From contig JAMNXR010000001.1 of assembly GCA_023653055.1 (NCBI GenBank), forward strand, positions 1-64,000: a DNA stretch of 64,000 nt, in the 5' to 3' direction. The notes beneath the pieces were generated by a model that did not search any database, was not told the DNA's origin, and saw only the letters and a list, made by a program, of their open reading frames with translations. Source of the stretch: Burkholderiaceae bacterium. GTDB lineage: Bacteria > Pseudomonadota > Gammaproteobacteria > Burkholderiales > Burkholderiaceae_B. The translations under genes were made by a program, and so were the position numbers. This document shows, piece by piece, positions 46,734-54,930 of the stretch. How positions within the stretch are numbered: position 1 is the stretch's first letter; each line of letters opens with the position of its first letter.

Positions 46734-47042
46734 ATGGAAAAACGAATCACCACACGAGAAGTCACCGCCACCCAGACGTGTAAATCAATGGATCATCTTG
46801 AAAGATCTGTTTCTGATTTACGCTCCGAGATGCATCGTTCAGTTTCTGATTTGCGTAATGAGGTCAATAGCTCAATCAGCGGACTTCGCACGGAGATGCA
46901 TAGCGCAATGTCATCGATTCATCGCGACCTCGGATCCTTACGCCGTGATGTAGATAGAAAGTTTATCTGGATGATGGGCACACAAATTGCCGCTTTAATT
47001 GCAATCATGAGCGCGATGGCCAAGCTCGCACACCTCTTTTGA
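46734..47042 (+). CDS. Small coiled-coil membrane protein with four 11-residue repeats
   Basis: Not a recognised family member. The 102-aa protein has a polar start, then four 11-residue repeats at residues 25-68 (SVSDLRSEMHR, SVSDLRNEVNS, SISGLRTEMHS, AMSSIHRDLGS), and a hydrophobic helix near 77-97 (WMMGTQIAALIAIMSAMAKL). Hendecad repeats form right-handed or straight coiled coils, so it is probably an oligomeric helical stalk with a C-terminal membrane anchor. Small proteins of this DUF1640-like shape are common but uncharacterised. It lies between the ssb terminator and the SDR gene. It is better supported than the overlapping frame at 46663-46953, which lacks any pattern. Confidence 0.7.
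   Translation: MEKRITTREVTATQTCKSMDHLERSVSDLRSEMHRSVSDLRNEVNSSISGLRTEMHSAMSSIHRDLGSLRRDVDRKFIWMMGTQIAALIAIMSAMAKLAHLF
46806..46937 (+). repeat. Four 33-bp in-frame repeats coding the hendecads
   Basis: Four successive 33-base units encode the 11-residue repeats of the coiled-coil protein. The first two units are the most similar at the DNA level (TTTCTGATTT is shared); later ones have diverged. This is consistent with growth by tandem duplication. Confidence 0.65.
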
Positions 47043-47091
47043 ATTAAGCTGCAGTCACACGCGAATAAAATAAAAATCTAGGAGATCAAAC

Positions 47092-47871
47092 ATGGACTTG
47101 GGCATTCGTGGTCGCCGTGCAATCGTATGCGCATCAAGCAAGGGCTTGGGTTTGGGCTGCGCTCAACAACTCGCTCGCGAGGGCGTTGAGCTCGTGATGC
47201 TCGCGCGCGGTCAAGAAGCGCTAGAGGCTGCTGCTGAGGCTATTCGTTCGGAGACGGGCGTCAAGGTGACGACCGTTGCCACAGACATCACGACACCCGA
47301 AGGGCGTGCCAAGGTGCTCGCTATTTGTCCGGACCCCGACATCCTTGTGACCAATGCTGGTGGACCCAAGCCAGGCGATTTTCGTGACTGGAGCCGTGAG
47401 GACTGGATCGCTGCGGTGGATGCCAATATGTTGACACCCATTGAGCTCATTCGTGCGACGGTAGATCAGATGATCGCGCGCAAGTTTGGCCGCATTGTCA
47501 ACATTACCTCTGCTTCGGTCAAACATCCGATTGAGAGCCTCGGGATGTCTAACGGGGCACGTGCCGGCTTGACGGGGTTTGTGGCGGGGTTAGCGCGCCA
47601 AATTATTTCTCACAACGTGACGATCAACAATCTATTGCCAGGTCCTTTTGCAACGGATCGTATTTTGCAGACTGCGGCAGTGCGCGCAAAGGACAGCGGA
47701 CAGGCCGTCGAAGATATCTTAAAAGCACGCATGGCGGCGGTGCCTGCCAAGCGCTTTGGCACAACGGCTGAGTTTGGTCAGGCGTGCGCATTTTTGTGTA
47801 GTGCGAGCTCCGGTTTTATGACGGGTCAAAACCTTGTGCTGGATGGTGGCATTTATCCCGGTACACTTTGA
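47092..47871 (+). CDS. SDR-fold protein lacking the canonical Tyr/Lys
   Basis: A 259-aa Rossmann protein of the short-chain dehydrogenase superfamily, like the BKR-like subgroup. It has CASSKGLGLGCA (residues 13-24) in place of the usual TGxxxGIG, NAGG at 88-91 and the substrate Ser140 (NITSAS). At the usual Tyr and Lys positions, 13 and 17 residues later, it has Ser153 and Arg157 (GMSNGAR), so it may not work as a normal dehydrogenase. The C-terminal LDGGIYPGTL matches the subgroup. It lies 37 bases before the sugar-acid dehydratase and is probably co-expressed. AGGAG precedes the ATG. Confidence 0.88.
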   Translation: MDLGIRGRRAIVCASSKGLGLGCAQQLAREGVELVMLARGQEALEAAAEAIRSETGVKVTTVATDITTPEGRAKVLAICPDPDILVTNAGGPKPGDFRDWSREDWIAAVDANMLTPIELIRATVDQMIARKFGRIVNITSASVKHPIESLGMSNGARAGLTGFVAGLARQIISHNVTINNLLPGPFATDRILQTAAVRAKDSGQAVEDILKARMAAVPAKRFGTTAEFGQACAFLCSASSGFMTGQNLVLDGGIYPGTL

Positions 47872-47908
47872 TTCAATTATTTCATCCATTTCATTTTAGG
47901 TGCGATCC

Positions 47909-49675
47909 ATGTCAGACGATAAGAACAAAGAAAATAAAGGCCACTCGCTCAATCCCGCCGCGAGTAGCGAAGGGATGTCCAAGGGCTTGGCTAATTATGG
48001 CGACCGTGGTTTTTCCTTGTTCTTGCGCAAGGCGTTTATCAAAGGTGCGGGTTACACCGACTCGGCGCTAGAGCGCCCCGTCATCGGTATCACCAACACA
48101 GGTAGCGCGTACAACCCCTGTCACGGCAACGCACCTCAGCTGATTGAGGCTGTTAAGCGCGGTGTGATGCTGGCGGGTGGTTTGCCGATGGATTTCCCGA
48201 CGATCTCGATCCACGAGAGTTTTTCTAATCCGACCAGTATGTACTTGCGCAATCTGATGTCGATGGACACCGAAGAGTTGTTGCGTGCTCAGCCGATGGA
48301 TGCTGTGGTGTTGATCGGTGGCTGTGACAAAACAGTCCCTGCGCAATTGATGGGTGCAGCTTCTGCAGGCTTGCCTGCGGTGCAGTTGATCACGGGTTCG
48401 ATGTTGACTGGCTCTCATCGCAGCGAGCGGGTAGGCGCCTGTACGGATTGTCGTCGCTATTGGGGTAAGTTCCGCGCCGAGGAAATCGACGCGGAGGAAA
48501 TCGCGGACGTGAATAGCCAGCTTGTGGCGAGCGTGGGAACCTGTTCAGTGATGGGCACGGCAAGCACGATGGCCTGTATCGCCGAGGCTCTGGGTATGAC
48601 CGTTCCCGGTGGTGCCTCACCACCGGCTGTCACTGCTGATCGTATTCGTGTGGCCGAGCGCAGTGGCGCGTTGGCCGTTGAGATCGCACGCAAGCGTTTG
48701 ACAATCGACAAGGTCCTGACTGAAAAAGCCTTTGAAAATGCGATGCGCGTGTTGCTTGCGATTGGCGGTTCAACCAATGGCATCGTACATTTGACCGCGA
48801 TTGCAGGCCGTATGGGTTTTGAAATGGATCTCAAGGCGCTTGACCGTATGGGTCGTGACACGCCTGTGTTGCTGGATCTCAAGCCCTCGGGTCAGCACTA
48901 CATGGAAGACTTCCATCATGCGGGCGGCATGGCGACCTTGTTGCGTGAGCTCAAGCCGTTGCTGCATTTGGATGCCATGACGGTGACGGGTCGCACACTC
49001 GGCGAGGAGATCGAAGCCGCAGGCCCTGGTTTTAAACAAGATGTGGTGCGTACCGCGAGCAATCCAATCTATCCTCAGGGTGGTATTGCGGTACTACAGG
49101 GCAACCTCGCACCAGGGGGTGCGATTATCAAGCAGTCAGCGGCAGATCCCAAACTGATGGAGCACGAGGGTCGTGCGGTGGTGTTTGAAAACCTCGAAGA
49201 CATGGCCAACCGCATTGACTTGCCTGATCTGGATGTGACCGCAGAGGATATTTTGGTACTCAAGCATATCGGTCCCAAGGGTGCCACCATGCCCGAAGCC
49301 GGTTATATGCCGATCCCTAAAAAGCTGGCCAAAGCAGGCGTCAAGGACATCGTGCGGATCTCCGATGGTCGCATGAGCGGAACAGCCTTTGGCACGATCG
49401 TGTTGCACGTTACGCCAGAGTCCGCGATTGGCGGACCCCTGGCCTATGTACAAAACGGTGACCGTATCCGACTGAGTGTTGCAAATCGTGAGCTGGCATT
49501 GCTGGTGAGCGACGAAGAGCTCGCCAAGCGACGTACGGCCAAGCCTGTTTTGATCCCGACAGCACAGCGCGGCTATCGCAAGTTGTTCCTCGAGAGCGTG
49601 ACCCAGGCAGACAAAGGCGTCGACTTTGACTTCCTGATGCCACCGATGACGGGCAAAGTGCCTAAGGCGAAGTAA
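47909..49675 (+). CDS. IlvD/Edd-family dehydratase, L-arabonate dehydratase-like
   Basis: A 588-aa Fe-S dehydratase that removes water from an aldonic or dihydroxy acid to give a 2-keto-3-deoxy acid. Cluster ligands Cys71 (NPCHGN), Cys139 (GGCDKT) and Cys212 (GTCSVMGT) have exactly the 68 and 73 residue spacing of Rhizobium arabonate dehydratase, which carries a [2Fe-2S] cluster. This favours sugar-acid over branched-chain substrates. ATG 47909 follows AGGTG; an in-frame GTG three codons earlier is less likely. The substrate is not certain. It is convergent with the acyl-CoA synthetase gene. Confidence 0.9.
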   Translation: MSDDKNKENKGHSLNPAASSEGMSKGLANYGDRGFSLFLRKAFIKGAGYTDSALERPVIGITNTGSAYNPCHGNAPQLIEAVKRGVMLAGGLPMDFPTISIHESFSNPTSMYLRNLMSMDTEELLRAQPMDAVVLIGGCDKTVPAQLMGAASAGLPAVQLITGSMLTGSHRSERVGACTDCRRYWGKFRAEEIDAEEIADVNSQLVASVGTCSVMGTASTMACIAEALGMTVPGGASPPAVTADRIRVAERSGALAVEIARKRLTIDKVLTEKAFENAMRVLLAIGGSTNGIVHLTAIAGRMGFEMDLKALDRMGRDTPVLLDLKPSGQHYMEDFHHAGGMATLLRELKPLLHLDAMTVTGRTLGEEIEAAGPGFKQDVVRTASNPIYPQGGIAVLQGNLAPGGAIIKQSAADPKLMEHEGRAVVFENLEDMANRIDLPDLDVTAEDILVLKHIGPKGATMPEAGYMPIPKKLAKAGVKDIVRISDGRMSGTAFGTIVLHVTPESAIGGPLAYVQNGDRIRLSVANRELALLVSDEELAKRRTAKPVLIPTAQRGYRKLFLESVTQADKGVDFDFLMPPMTGKVPKAK

Positions 49676-49714
49676 AGAACCAAGACCTAGAGCCTGAGCT
49701 TTAGGTCTTTACTT
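49670..49714. terminator. Hairpin between convergent dehydratase and acyl-CoA synthetase genes
   Basis: AAGACCTA (49682-49689) pairs with TAGGTCTT (49702-49709) and the outer AAGTAAAG (49670-49677) with CTTTACTT (49707-49714), an alternative or extended stem. It covers both stop codons, so it probably ends both transcripts; there is no long T-run. Confidence 0.5.
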
Positions 49715-51803
49715 CAATCACGGCATCAACGGCATATGCTCCCTGACCTTGTGGCATCGCGAGGACAGGATTGAGGTCGATTGACTGTAGACGTGGGCCT
49801 GCGGCCACAGCAAATGCTGAGAGTTTGGAGAGCATTTCAGCGAGCGCCTTGATATCGGCGACGGGTCGACCACGCGCACCTAGCAGCAAAGGTGCGCCTT
49901 TGATCGAGCGAATCATTTCCTCGGCAACGTCGGGCCCGAATGGGCAGCGGTGCAGGACGACGTCTTGCAAGATTTCTACAAAAATTCCACCTAGTCCAAA
50001 CATCGCGACAGGACCGAAGACGGGGTCCTGATGAATCCCCAAAATGCACTCGACACCGCCTTTGAGTTGTTTGGCAACGAGCACGCCATCCAGTCGTGCG
50101 TGAGGCGCAGCGCTTTTTCCGCGCTGCATCAACAGTGCAAAGCCCTCGCGTACACTTGCTTCATCATTGATGTCGAGTAAGACACCGCCGATTTCTGATT
50201 TGTGCAGGATGTCGGGCGATACAATTTTCATGACAACAGGAAAGCCGATCTTTTTTGCAGCCATCACGGCAGCTTCAATTTCAACGCAGACCTCTTCGGG
50301 GGCGGAAGCGATGCCAGCGTGTGCGAGCAGCTGTTTGGCCTGCGCCTCCGAGGGATTGTGAGAAGGTAACGTGATGGGCGCAAGTTTCGGTGCGGGTAGG
50401 CGTTGTGGTTTAGCAAAGGCGCGACCAAACTGTCCCATGGCTTCGATGGCGACTACAGCCCGTGACGGATCCTCAAACACAATAAAGCCATCGCTTTCGT
50501 ATTCGCGAATTTGTTCGCGCGAAGCCATCAGCGACAACACAAAAATACAGTCAGGATGTTTGCTGCGCGCAATCTTGAGTTGTTCGCGCAGGCGCGGTGC
50601 GACACTTGCGACGCCGCCTGTATAGGTAAAGAAACCAAGGATAGAGGTGTACTTGCCTTCGGCGATCAGCGCATCAGTAAAGGTACTGATCAAGGACATT
50701 TCGTTGAGATATTGCGCGGTGACATCGACGGGGTTGCGGGGGGCAGCAAAAGGGAGCAGCTTAAGCAAACGCTCTTGTGACGCTGGAGGCATTTCAGGCA
50801 TGGGTAGACCGATTGCATCCGCCGCATCTGAAATGATCACGCCTGCACCGCCGCTGACGGTGATGACGCCGAGCGTATTGTTGGAGGGGTAAATACCTCG
50901 TGTCGCCAGACGGGCGATGTCGAGCATTTGTTCGGTCGTTTGTACACGTACGACACCAAACTCTTTCAATACTGCGTCGGTGACCCGATCGTCACCCGCG
51001 ATTGAGGCGGTATGTGACTGGGCGGCTGCACTGCCCACGGCGCTGCGACCGACTTTCATCATCAAAACCGGTTTGCGGGCGCGACGCGCGGCGTCGAGAC
51101 CTGCGAGCAAGCCCTCTGACTCTCTGATCCCCTCGGAGTAAAGCATGATGACTTTAGTCGCTGGATCCTGAACCACCATTTGCAACATGTCGCCGACCGT
51201 CAGATCGGCTTCGTTACCGGTCAGGATCACGGCCGACAGACCGATATCATTTGCAGTAGATACTGCCATCAAGTGTGCGCCATACGCACCAGACTGGCTG
51301 ATGATCGCCACACTGCCCGCTTTTGGAAATCCTAACTCACAGCCCGTTGCAAATGTTCCGTAAAAATGAGTACAGGGATTAATCAAGCCCAGTGAGTTGG
51401 GACCAATGAGTCGCATGCCATATTTGTGTGCCGCATCGACAAGTTTTTGTTGGGCCGCCGCACCTTCAGGTCCGACCTCTGCAAAACCTGCAGTAAATAA
51501 AATCGCCGCTGCGCAACCGCGTTCGGCCAGTGCTGTGACCGACTCGAGGGCTGCCGAGGCGGGCACGATCACGATGGCGACATCGGGTGTTTCGGGAAGT
51601 GCCGCGACACTGGGGTAGGCGGTCAGGCCTTGCACCGTCGTACGGTTTGGATTGACAGGGAAAATTTTGCCCTGATAGCCCTGACCAAGCATATAGGCGA
51701 TGGGTCGCCCTCCAATCCGCGTTGGATCATCAGAGGCGCCGATCACGGCGACGGATTGTGGATTGAGGAGTTTGGCGATACGGGCAGGATCGTTAGGGCG
51801 CAT
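49701..51803 (-). CDS. Acyl-CoA synthetase (ADP-forming), fused subunits
   Basis: A 700-aa enzyme that would make acyl-CoA with ATP and release ADP. The order is a CoA-binding Rossmann domain (AVIGASDDPTRIGGRP, 19-34), a ligase domain with GPNSLGL and the phospho-histidine His264 (QSHTASIAGDD), and an ATP-grasp domain from about residue 480 to the end (LPSHNPSEAQAKQLL). Such alpha-beta fusions act on short-chain or aromatic acids; specificity is not visible. It is divergent from the RidA gene and convergent with the dehydratase. Confidence 0.88.
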   Translation of the reverse strand: MRPNDPARIAKLLNPQSVAVIGASDDPTRIGGRPIAYMLGQGYQGKIFPVNPNRTTVQGLTAYPSVAALPETPDVAIVIVPASAALESVTALAERGCAAAILFTAGFAEVGPEGAAAQQKLVDAAHKYGMRLIGPNSLGLINPCTHFYGTFATGCELGFPKAGSVAIISQSGAYGAHLMAVSTANDIGLSAVILTGNEADLTVGDMLQMVVQDPATKVIMLYSEGIRESEGLLAGLDAARRARKPVLMMKVGRSAVGSAAAQSHTASIAGDDRVTDAVLKEFGVVRVQTTEQMLDIARLATRGIYPSNNTLGVITVSGGAGVIISDAADAIGLPMPEMPPASQERLLKLLPFAAPRNPVDVTAQYLNEMSLISTFTDALIAEGKYTSILGFFTYTGGVASVAPRLREQLKIARSKHPDCIFVLSLMASREQIREYESDGFIVFEDPSRAVVAIEAMGQFGRAFAKPQRLPAPKLAPITLPSHNPSEAQAKQLLAHAGIASAPEEVCVEIEAAVMAAKKIGFPVVMKIVSPDILHKSEIGGVLLDINDEASVREGFALLMQRGKSAAPHARLDGVLVAKQLKGGVECILGIHQDPVFGPVAMFGLGGIFVEILQDVVLHRCPFGPDVAEEMIRSIKGAPLLLGARGRPVADIKALAEMLSKLSAFAVAAGPRLQSIDLNPVLAMPQGQGAYAVDAVIEVKT

Positions 51804-51899
51804 TGTTGTCTCGGTTTTTATCTTTGCGTAAATATTACAGCTACACTGAGTTTTAGTTTTTGGTTTGCTTTATTTTTTTATTCAATCAGGAGAATAACG

Positions 51900-52253
51900 A
51901 TGGGTGCAATTACTCGCATTGATTCTAACGAGCGTCTGAGCCGCGTGGTGGTGCATGGTGACACCGTGTACGTTGCAGGCATTACCTCTAGCGTCAAGGG
52001 TGACATCGTGGCCCAGACACGTGATGTGTTTGCCAAGATTGATGGCCACCTGGCTAGCGCAGGTACAGACAAACACAATTTGTTGACGGTGCAGATCTGG
52101 TTAAAAGACATTTCCAAGGATTTTGAGGGCATGAACTCAGTCTGGGCGGAGTGGGCGCCTAAAAATGCGCTGCCAACCCGTGCGACGGGCGAGGTCAAAT
52201 TGGCTGCATCCGACTTGTTGGTTGAAGTCATCGTGACCGCTGCAAAAAAATAA
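51900..52253 (+). CDS. RidA-family reactive enamine/imine deaminase
   Basis: RidA proteins hydrolyse reactive 2-aminoacrylate and other imines. The 117-aa protein begins MGAITRIDSNERLSRVVVHG and has the trimer core ITSSVKGDIVAQTRDVFAKI. The C-terminal part LPTRATGEVKLA includes the Arg105-like residue. The start at 51900 follows AGGAG; a much longer open frame upstream runs over the synthetase gene and is rejected. The stop TAA overlaps the next ATG (TAATG), so it is translationally coupled to the flavoprotein gene. Confidence 0.88.
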   Translation: MGAITRIDSNERLSRVVVHGDTVYVAGITSSVKGDIVAQTRDVFAKIDGHLASAGTDKHNLLTVQIWLKDISKDFEGMNSVWAEWAPKNALPTRATGEVKLAASDLLVEVIVTAAKK

Positions 52254-53485
52254 TGTCAGAAAAACGCTTTGCTGTTGCCGTCATTGGAGCAGGTCCCGCA
52301 GGCTTAATGGCTGCGGAAACGCTGATCCGTCAGGGGGTGACGGTAAAGGTTTATGAAGCCAAGCCGTCTGTCGGCCGTAAGTTTCTGATGGCGGGACGGG
52401 GTGGGCTCAATATTACCCACTCCGAACCCTCTGAAAAATTTGTCACGCGTTACGGTGCTCGGGCTCCAGAAATGGGGCGCATGCTTAAGCAGTTTGATGC
52501 AGAGGCCTTGCGTGCGTGGGTGCAGGCGCTCGGTATTGAGACGTTTGTGGGTTCGTCGGGACGCGTGTTTCCCCATGAGATGAAGGCCGCGCCTTTGTTG
52601 CGCACATGGATGCATCGTTTGCGTGCCGAGGGCGTACAGTTTTTGATGCGTCATCGCTGGTTGGGCTGGGATGACGCGCAGCAGTTGCGCTTTGATACGC
52701 CTAAGGGTGAGCTCACCACCGCGCCTGATGCCACGATTTTGGCGTTGGGGGGAGGTAGCTGGGCCAAGCTCGGTTCGGATGGTGCGTGGTGGCCATGGCT
52801 CAAAGAGCAAGGCGTGCCGCTGAGCCCCTTACTGCCAAGCAATGGTGGTTTCGAGACAACGTGGTCCGCACATTTTTTGGAAAAGTGTGCCGGCGAGCCC
52901 ATCAAGCCCGCACAGTTTCGCATTGAGGGAAGCAAAGCTGCCCCTTTGCGTGGTGAGTGCATGGTGACGCAGCACGGGCTTGAGGGCGGGGCGATTTATG
53001 CGTTGTCCTCGGCGTTACGTGACCGGATTTTGACGCGTGGCAAGGCAACGCTGCTATTGGATTTGTTGCCAGACCATAGTCCTCAGCGTGTGCTGGACGA
53101 AGTGTCGCGCGCACGTGGGACGCGTTCAATGTCTTCGCATTTGCGCACGCGTCTTGGTTTGCAGGGTGTGCGTGCTGCGTTGTTGCGCGAGCGTCTTTCG
53201 GTCGAGGTGTTTAACGATCCGCAAAAGCTTGCGTTTGGAATTAAAAATTTGCCGATCGTGCTGAGCGCGTGTCGTCCAATCGACGAGGCGATTAGTACAG
53301 CAGGTGGCGTGCAGTTTGAAGGCATGACTGCCCACAGCATGTTGAAAAATCTGCCTGGTGTGTTTTGTGCCGGCGAGATGCTGGACTGGGAGGCGCCGAC
53401 GGGTGGTTACTTGTTGAATGGCGTGATGGCGTCTGGGCAGGCGACGGCTCGAGGGGTGTTGAGTTGGTTGGAAACGCGACCCTAG
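52253..53485 (+). CDS. NAD(P)/FAD-dependent oxidoreductase, BaiN/HI0933-like (TIGR03862-type)
   Basis: A 410-aa flavoprotein. It has the dinucleotide motif IGAGPAGLMAAE (residues 11-22), an acidic end at VKVYEAKPSVGRKFL, the family hallmark GRGGLNITHS near 49-58, and GGSWAKLGSDG plus C-terminal GEMLDWEAPTGGYLLNG where the second FAD contact lies. Reactions of this family are poorly known; bile-acid reductase BaiN is one characterised member. Its start overlaps RidA (TAATG), which suggests a shared role in removing or making an imine. It converges on the IclR gene. Confidence 0.87.
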   Translation: MSEKRFAVAVIGAGPAGLMAAETLIRQGVTVKVYEAKPSVGRKFLMAGRGGLNITHSEPSEKFVTRYGARAPEMGRMLKQFDAEALRAWVQALGIETFVGSSGRVFPHEMKAAPLLRTWMHRLRAEGVQFLMRHRWLGWDDAQQLRFDTPKGELTTAPDATILALGGGSWAKLGSDGAWWPWLKEQGVPLSPLLPSNGGFETTWSAHFLEKCAGEPIKPAQFRIEGSKAAPLRGECMVTQHGLEGGAIYALSSALRDRILTRGKATLLLDLLPDHSPQRVLDEVSRARGTRSMSSHLRTRLGLQGVRAALLRERLSVEVFNDPQKLAFGIKNLPIVLSACRPIDEAISTAGGVQFEGMTAHSMLKNLPGVFCAGEMLDWEAPTGGYLLNGVMASGQATARGVLSWLETRP

Positions 53486-53512
53486 TTCAGCTCAGAGCCT
53501 CGCTCGACGTTT

Positions 53513-54310
53513 TTAATTCTCTGTTTCAATATTTAACAAATTCGGTTGAATCTGAGCGATCGCTTTGTTGATGCAGTCGAGCACAAGCTCTGTGCGGTCT
53601 TTGTCCAGGCGAGTGCTCAAGGTGGCGACGCTGATCGCAGCAACGGGGTGGTTGTTTTTGTCAAAGATCGGGACTGCGATGGTACGCACGCCGGGGAGCT
53701 CGACGACGTCGCTGATGACATGACCACGCGCGCGCGCACGTGCGATGTTTTTGCGGACTTCGGCTTCGGAATAGTTGGGAAACTTTTCTAGACAACGGTC
53801 TTTGTTGACCTTAAGAATGCGCTCGATTTCAATATCCTCGAGAAAACTCAGCAGGGCGAGTGCGCCACCGCCGATGTTGAGGGGCCGACGCCGCCCGACC
53901 TCGAGTACAAACACTTTGATTGGAAACGCGCCCTCAGCACGATCAATGCACACGCCATCAAAGCCCGTGCGAATCGTTAAAAAGACGGTGTCACCTGTGC
54001 ATTGCGCAATTTGTTGTAAATGTGCGTGACAGAGATCGCGCATATTGGTGCGAGGACTGGCCGCCAGGCCCATCTCGTAAATCACGTTACCCAGAAAGTA
54101 TCGTTTGGTGGACTCGTCTTGCCGGATCAGTCCCTCGGAGACCAAGCCCTGCAAAATTCGGTGCGCAGTGGGGCGCTCAATGTTGATTTCAGTACAGAGG
54201 TCGATGAGTCGGGCACCGACGCGATTGCGCGAGGACACGCCACGCATCAGCGCGGCGACACGTTGAACGACTTGGGTGCCTGATTTGATCGCTGGGGTAA
54301 CAGTACTCAT
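53513..54310 (-). CDS. IclR-family transcriptional regulator
   Basis: A 265-aa regulator: winged-helix at about 13-75 (VVQRVAALMRGVSSRNRVGA ... ERPTAHRILQGLVSEGLI), then a GAF-like effector domain with GDTVFLTIRTGFDGVCIDR. IclR proteins usually control adjacent catabolic genes and bind small acids. Its own neighbours are the flavoprotein (convergent) and the methionine sulfoxide reductase (divergent, 125 bases). The target is not clear; the divergent gene set with the GMC oxidoreductase is one possibility. Confidence 0.9.
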   Translation of the reverse strand: MSTVTPAIKSGTQVVQRVAALMRGVSSRNRVGARLIDLCTEINIERPTAHRILQGLVSEGLIRQDESTKRYFLGNVIYEMGLAASPRTNMRDLCHAHLQQIAQCTGDTVFLTIRTGFDGVCIDRAEGAFPIKVFVLEVGRRRPLNIGGGALALLSFLEDIEIERILKVNKDRCLEKFPNYSEAEVRKNIARARARGHVISDVVELPGVRTIAVPIFDKNNHPVAAISVATLSTRLDKDRTELVLDCINKAIAQIQPNLLNIETEN

Positions 54311-54435
54311 GACGTGTAACGCTCACAGTTCAATATATGACCAAGTATTCCACATTATGGTGTGAGGTTTAGCTGCTGTCTACAGATTCAGGCTGGCTAA
54401 AATCGGGCTATTCATTACTTTCAAGCGACACGACC

Positions 54436-54930
54436 ATGTTCGATGCACTCTCCCTCCATCACCTGCCGAAAGCTGAGCAATATCAACAGCTTGCCCAGCA
54501 AGCGCGCGTGCTCATGGAAGGTGAATCAGACCGCATTGCCAATGCGGCCAACATGTCGGCGCTGGTGATGCATGCGCTGCCGGACTTGAATTGGGCCGGG
54601 TTTTATTTCTACGACGGTACTGAGTTGGTGCTCGGGCCGTTTCAGGGCAAGCCCGCTTGCTTGCGCATCCAGCTTGAGCGTGGCGTCTGTGGAGCGGCAG
54701 CGACGACGCGCACGACGCAGTTAGTGCCGGATGTGCATGCTTTTCCAGGGCATATTGCTTGCGATGCGGCTTCGCGCTCTGAAATCGTGGTGCCGCTGGT
54801 AAATAAGGGTCGTTTGATTGGTGTGTGGGATGTCGACAGCCCATTTCCGGCGCGCTTTGATGTAAAAGATCAAAGCGGCATGGAGACGCTGTGCCAAATT
54901 TATCTCGACTCGGTATTCAGTATTCGATGA
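54436..54930 (+). CDS. msrC: Free methionine-(R)-sulfoxide reductase (GAF domain)
   Basis: A 164-aa GAF-domain enzyme that reduces free methionine-R-sulfoxide. The three conserved cysteines, Cys75 (GKPACLRI), Cys85 (GVCGAAA) and Cys109 (HIACDAASRSE), are present, as are NWAGFYFY and the C-terminal GVWDVDSP. Its stop overlaps the start of the GMC gene (ATGA), an uncommon partner. It is divergent from the IclR gene. Confidence 0.92.
   Translation: MFDALSLHHLPKAEQYQQLAQQARVLMEGESDRIANAANMSALVMHALPDLNWAGFYFYDGTELVLGPFQGKPACLRIQLERGVCGAAATTRTTQLVPDVHAFPGHIACDAASRSEIVVPLVNKGRLIGVWDVDSPFPARFDVKDQSGMETLCQIYLDSVFSIR

Noticed and set aside
46663-46953. 96-codon frame overlapping the hendecad protein gene
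   Set aside because: It lacks pattern or family similarity, and the overlapping frame at 46734 has clear repeats and a membrane helix.
51630-51899. 90-codon upstream extension of the RidA protein
   Set aside because: It overlaps the synthetase gene on the other strand; AGGAG plus ATG at 51900 fits the RidA family start.
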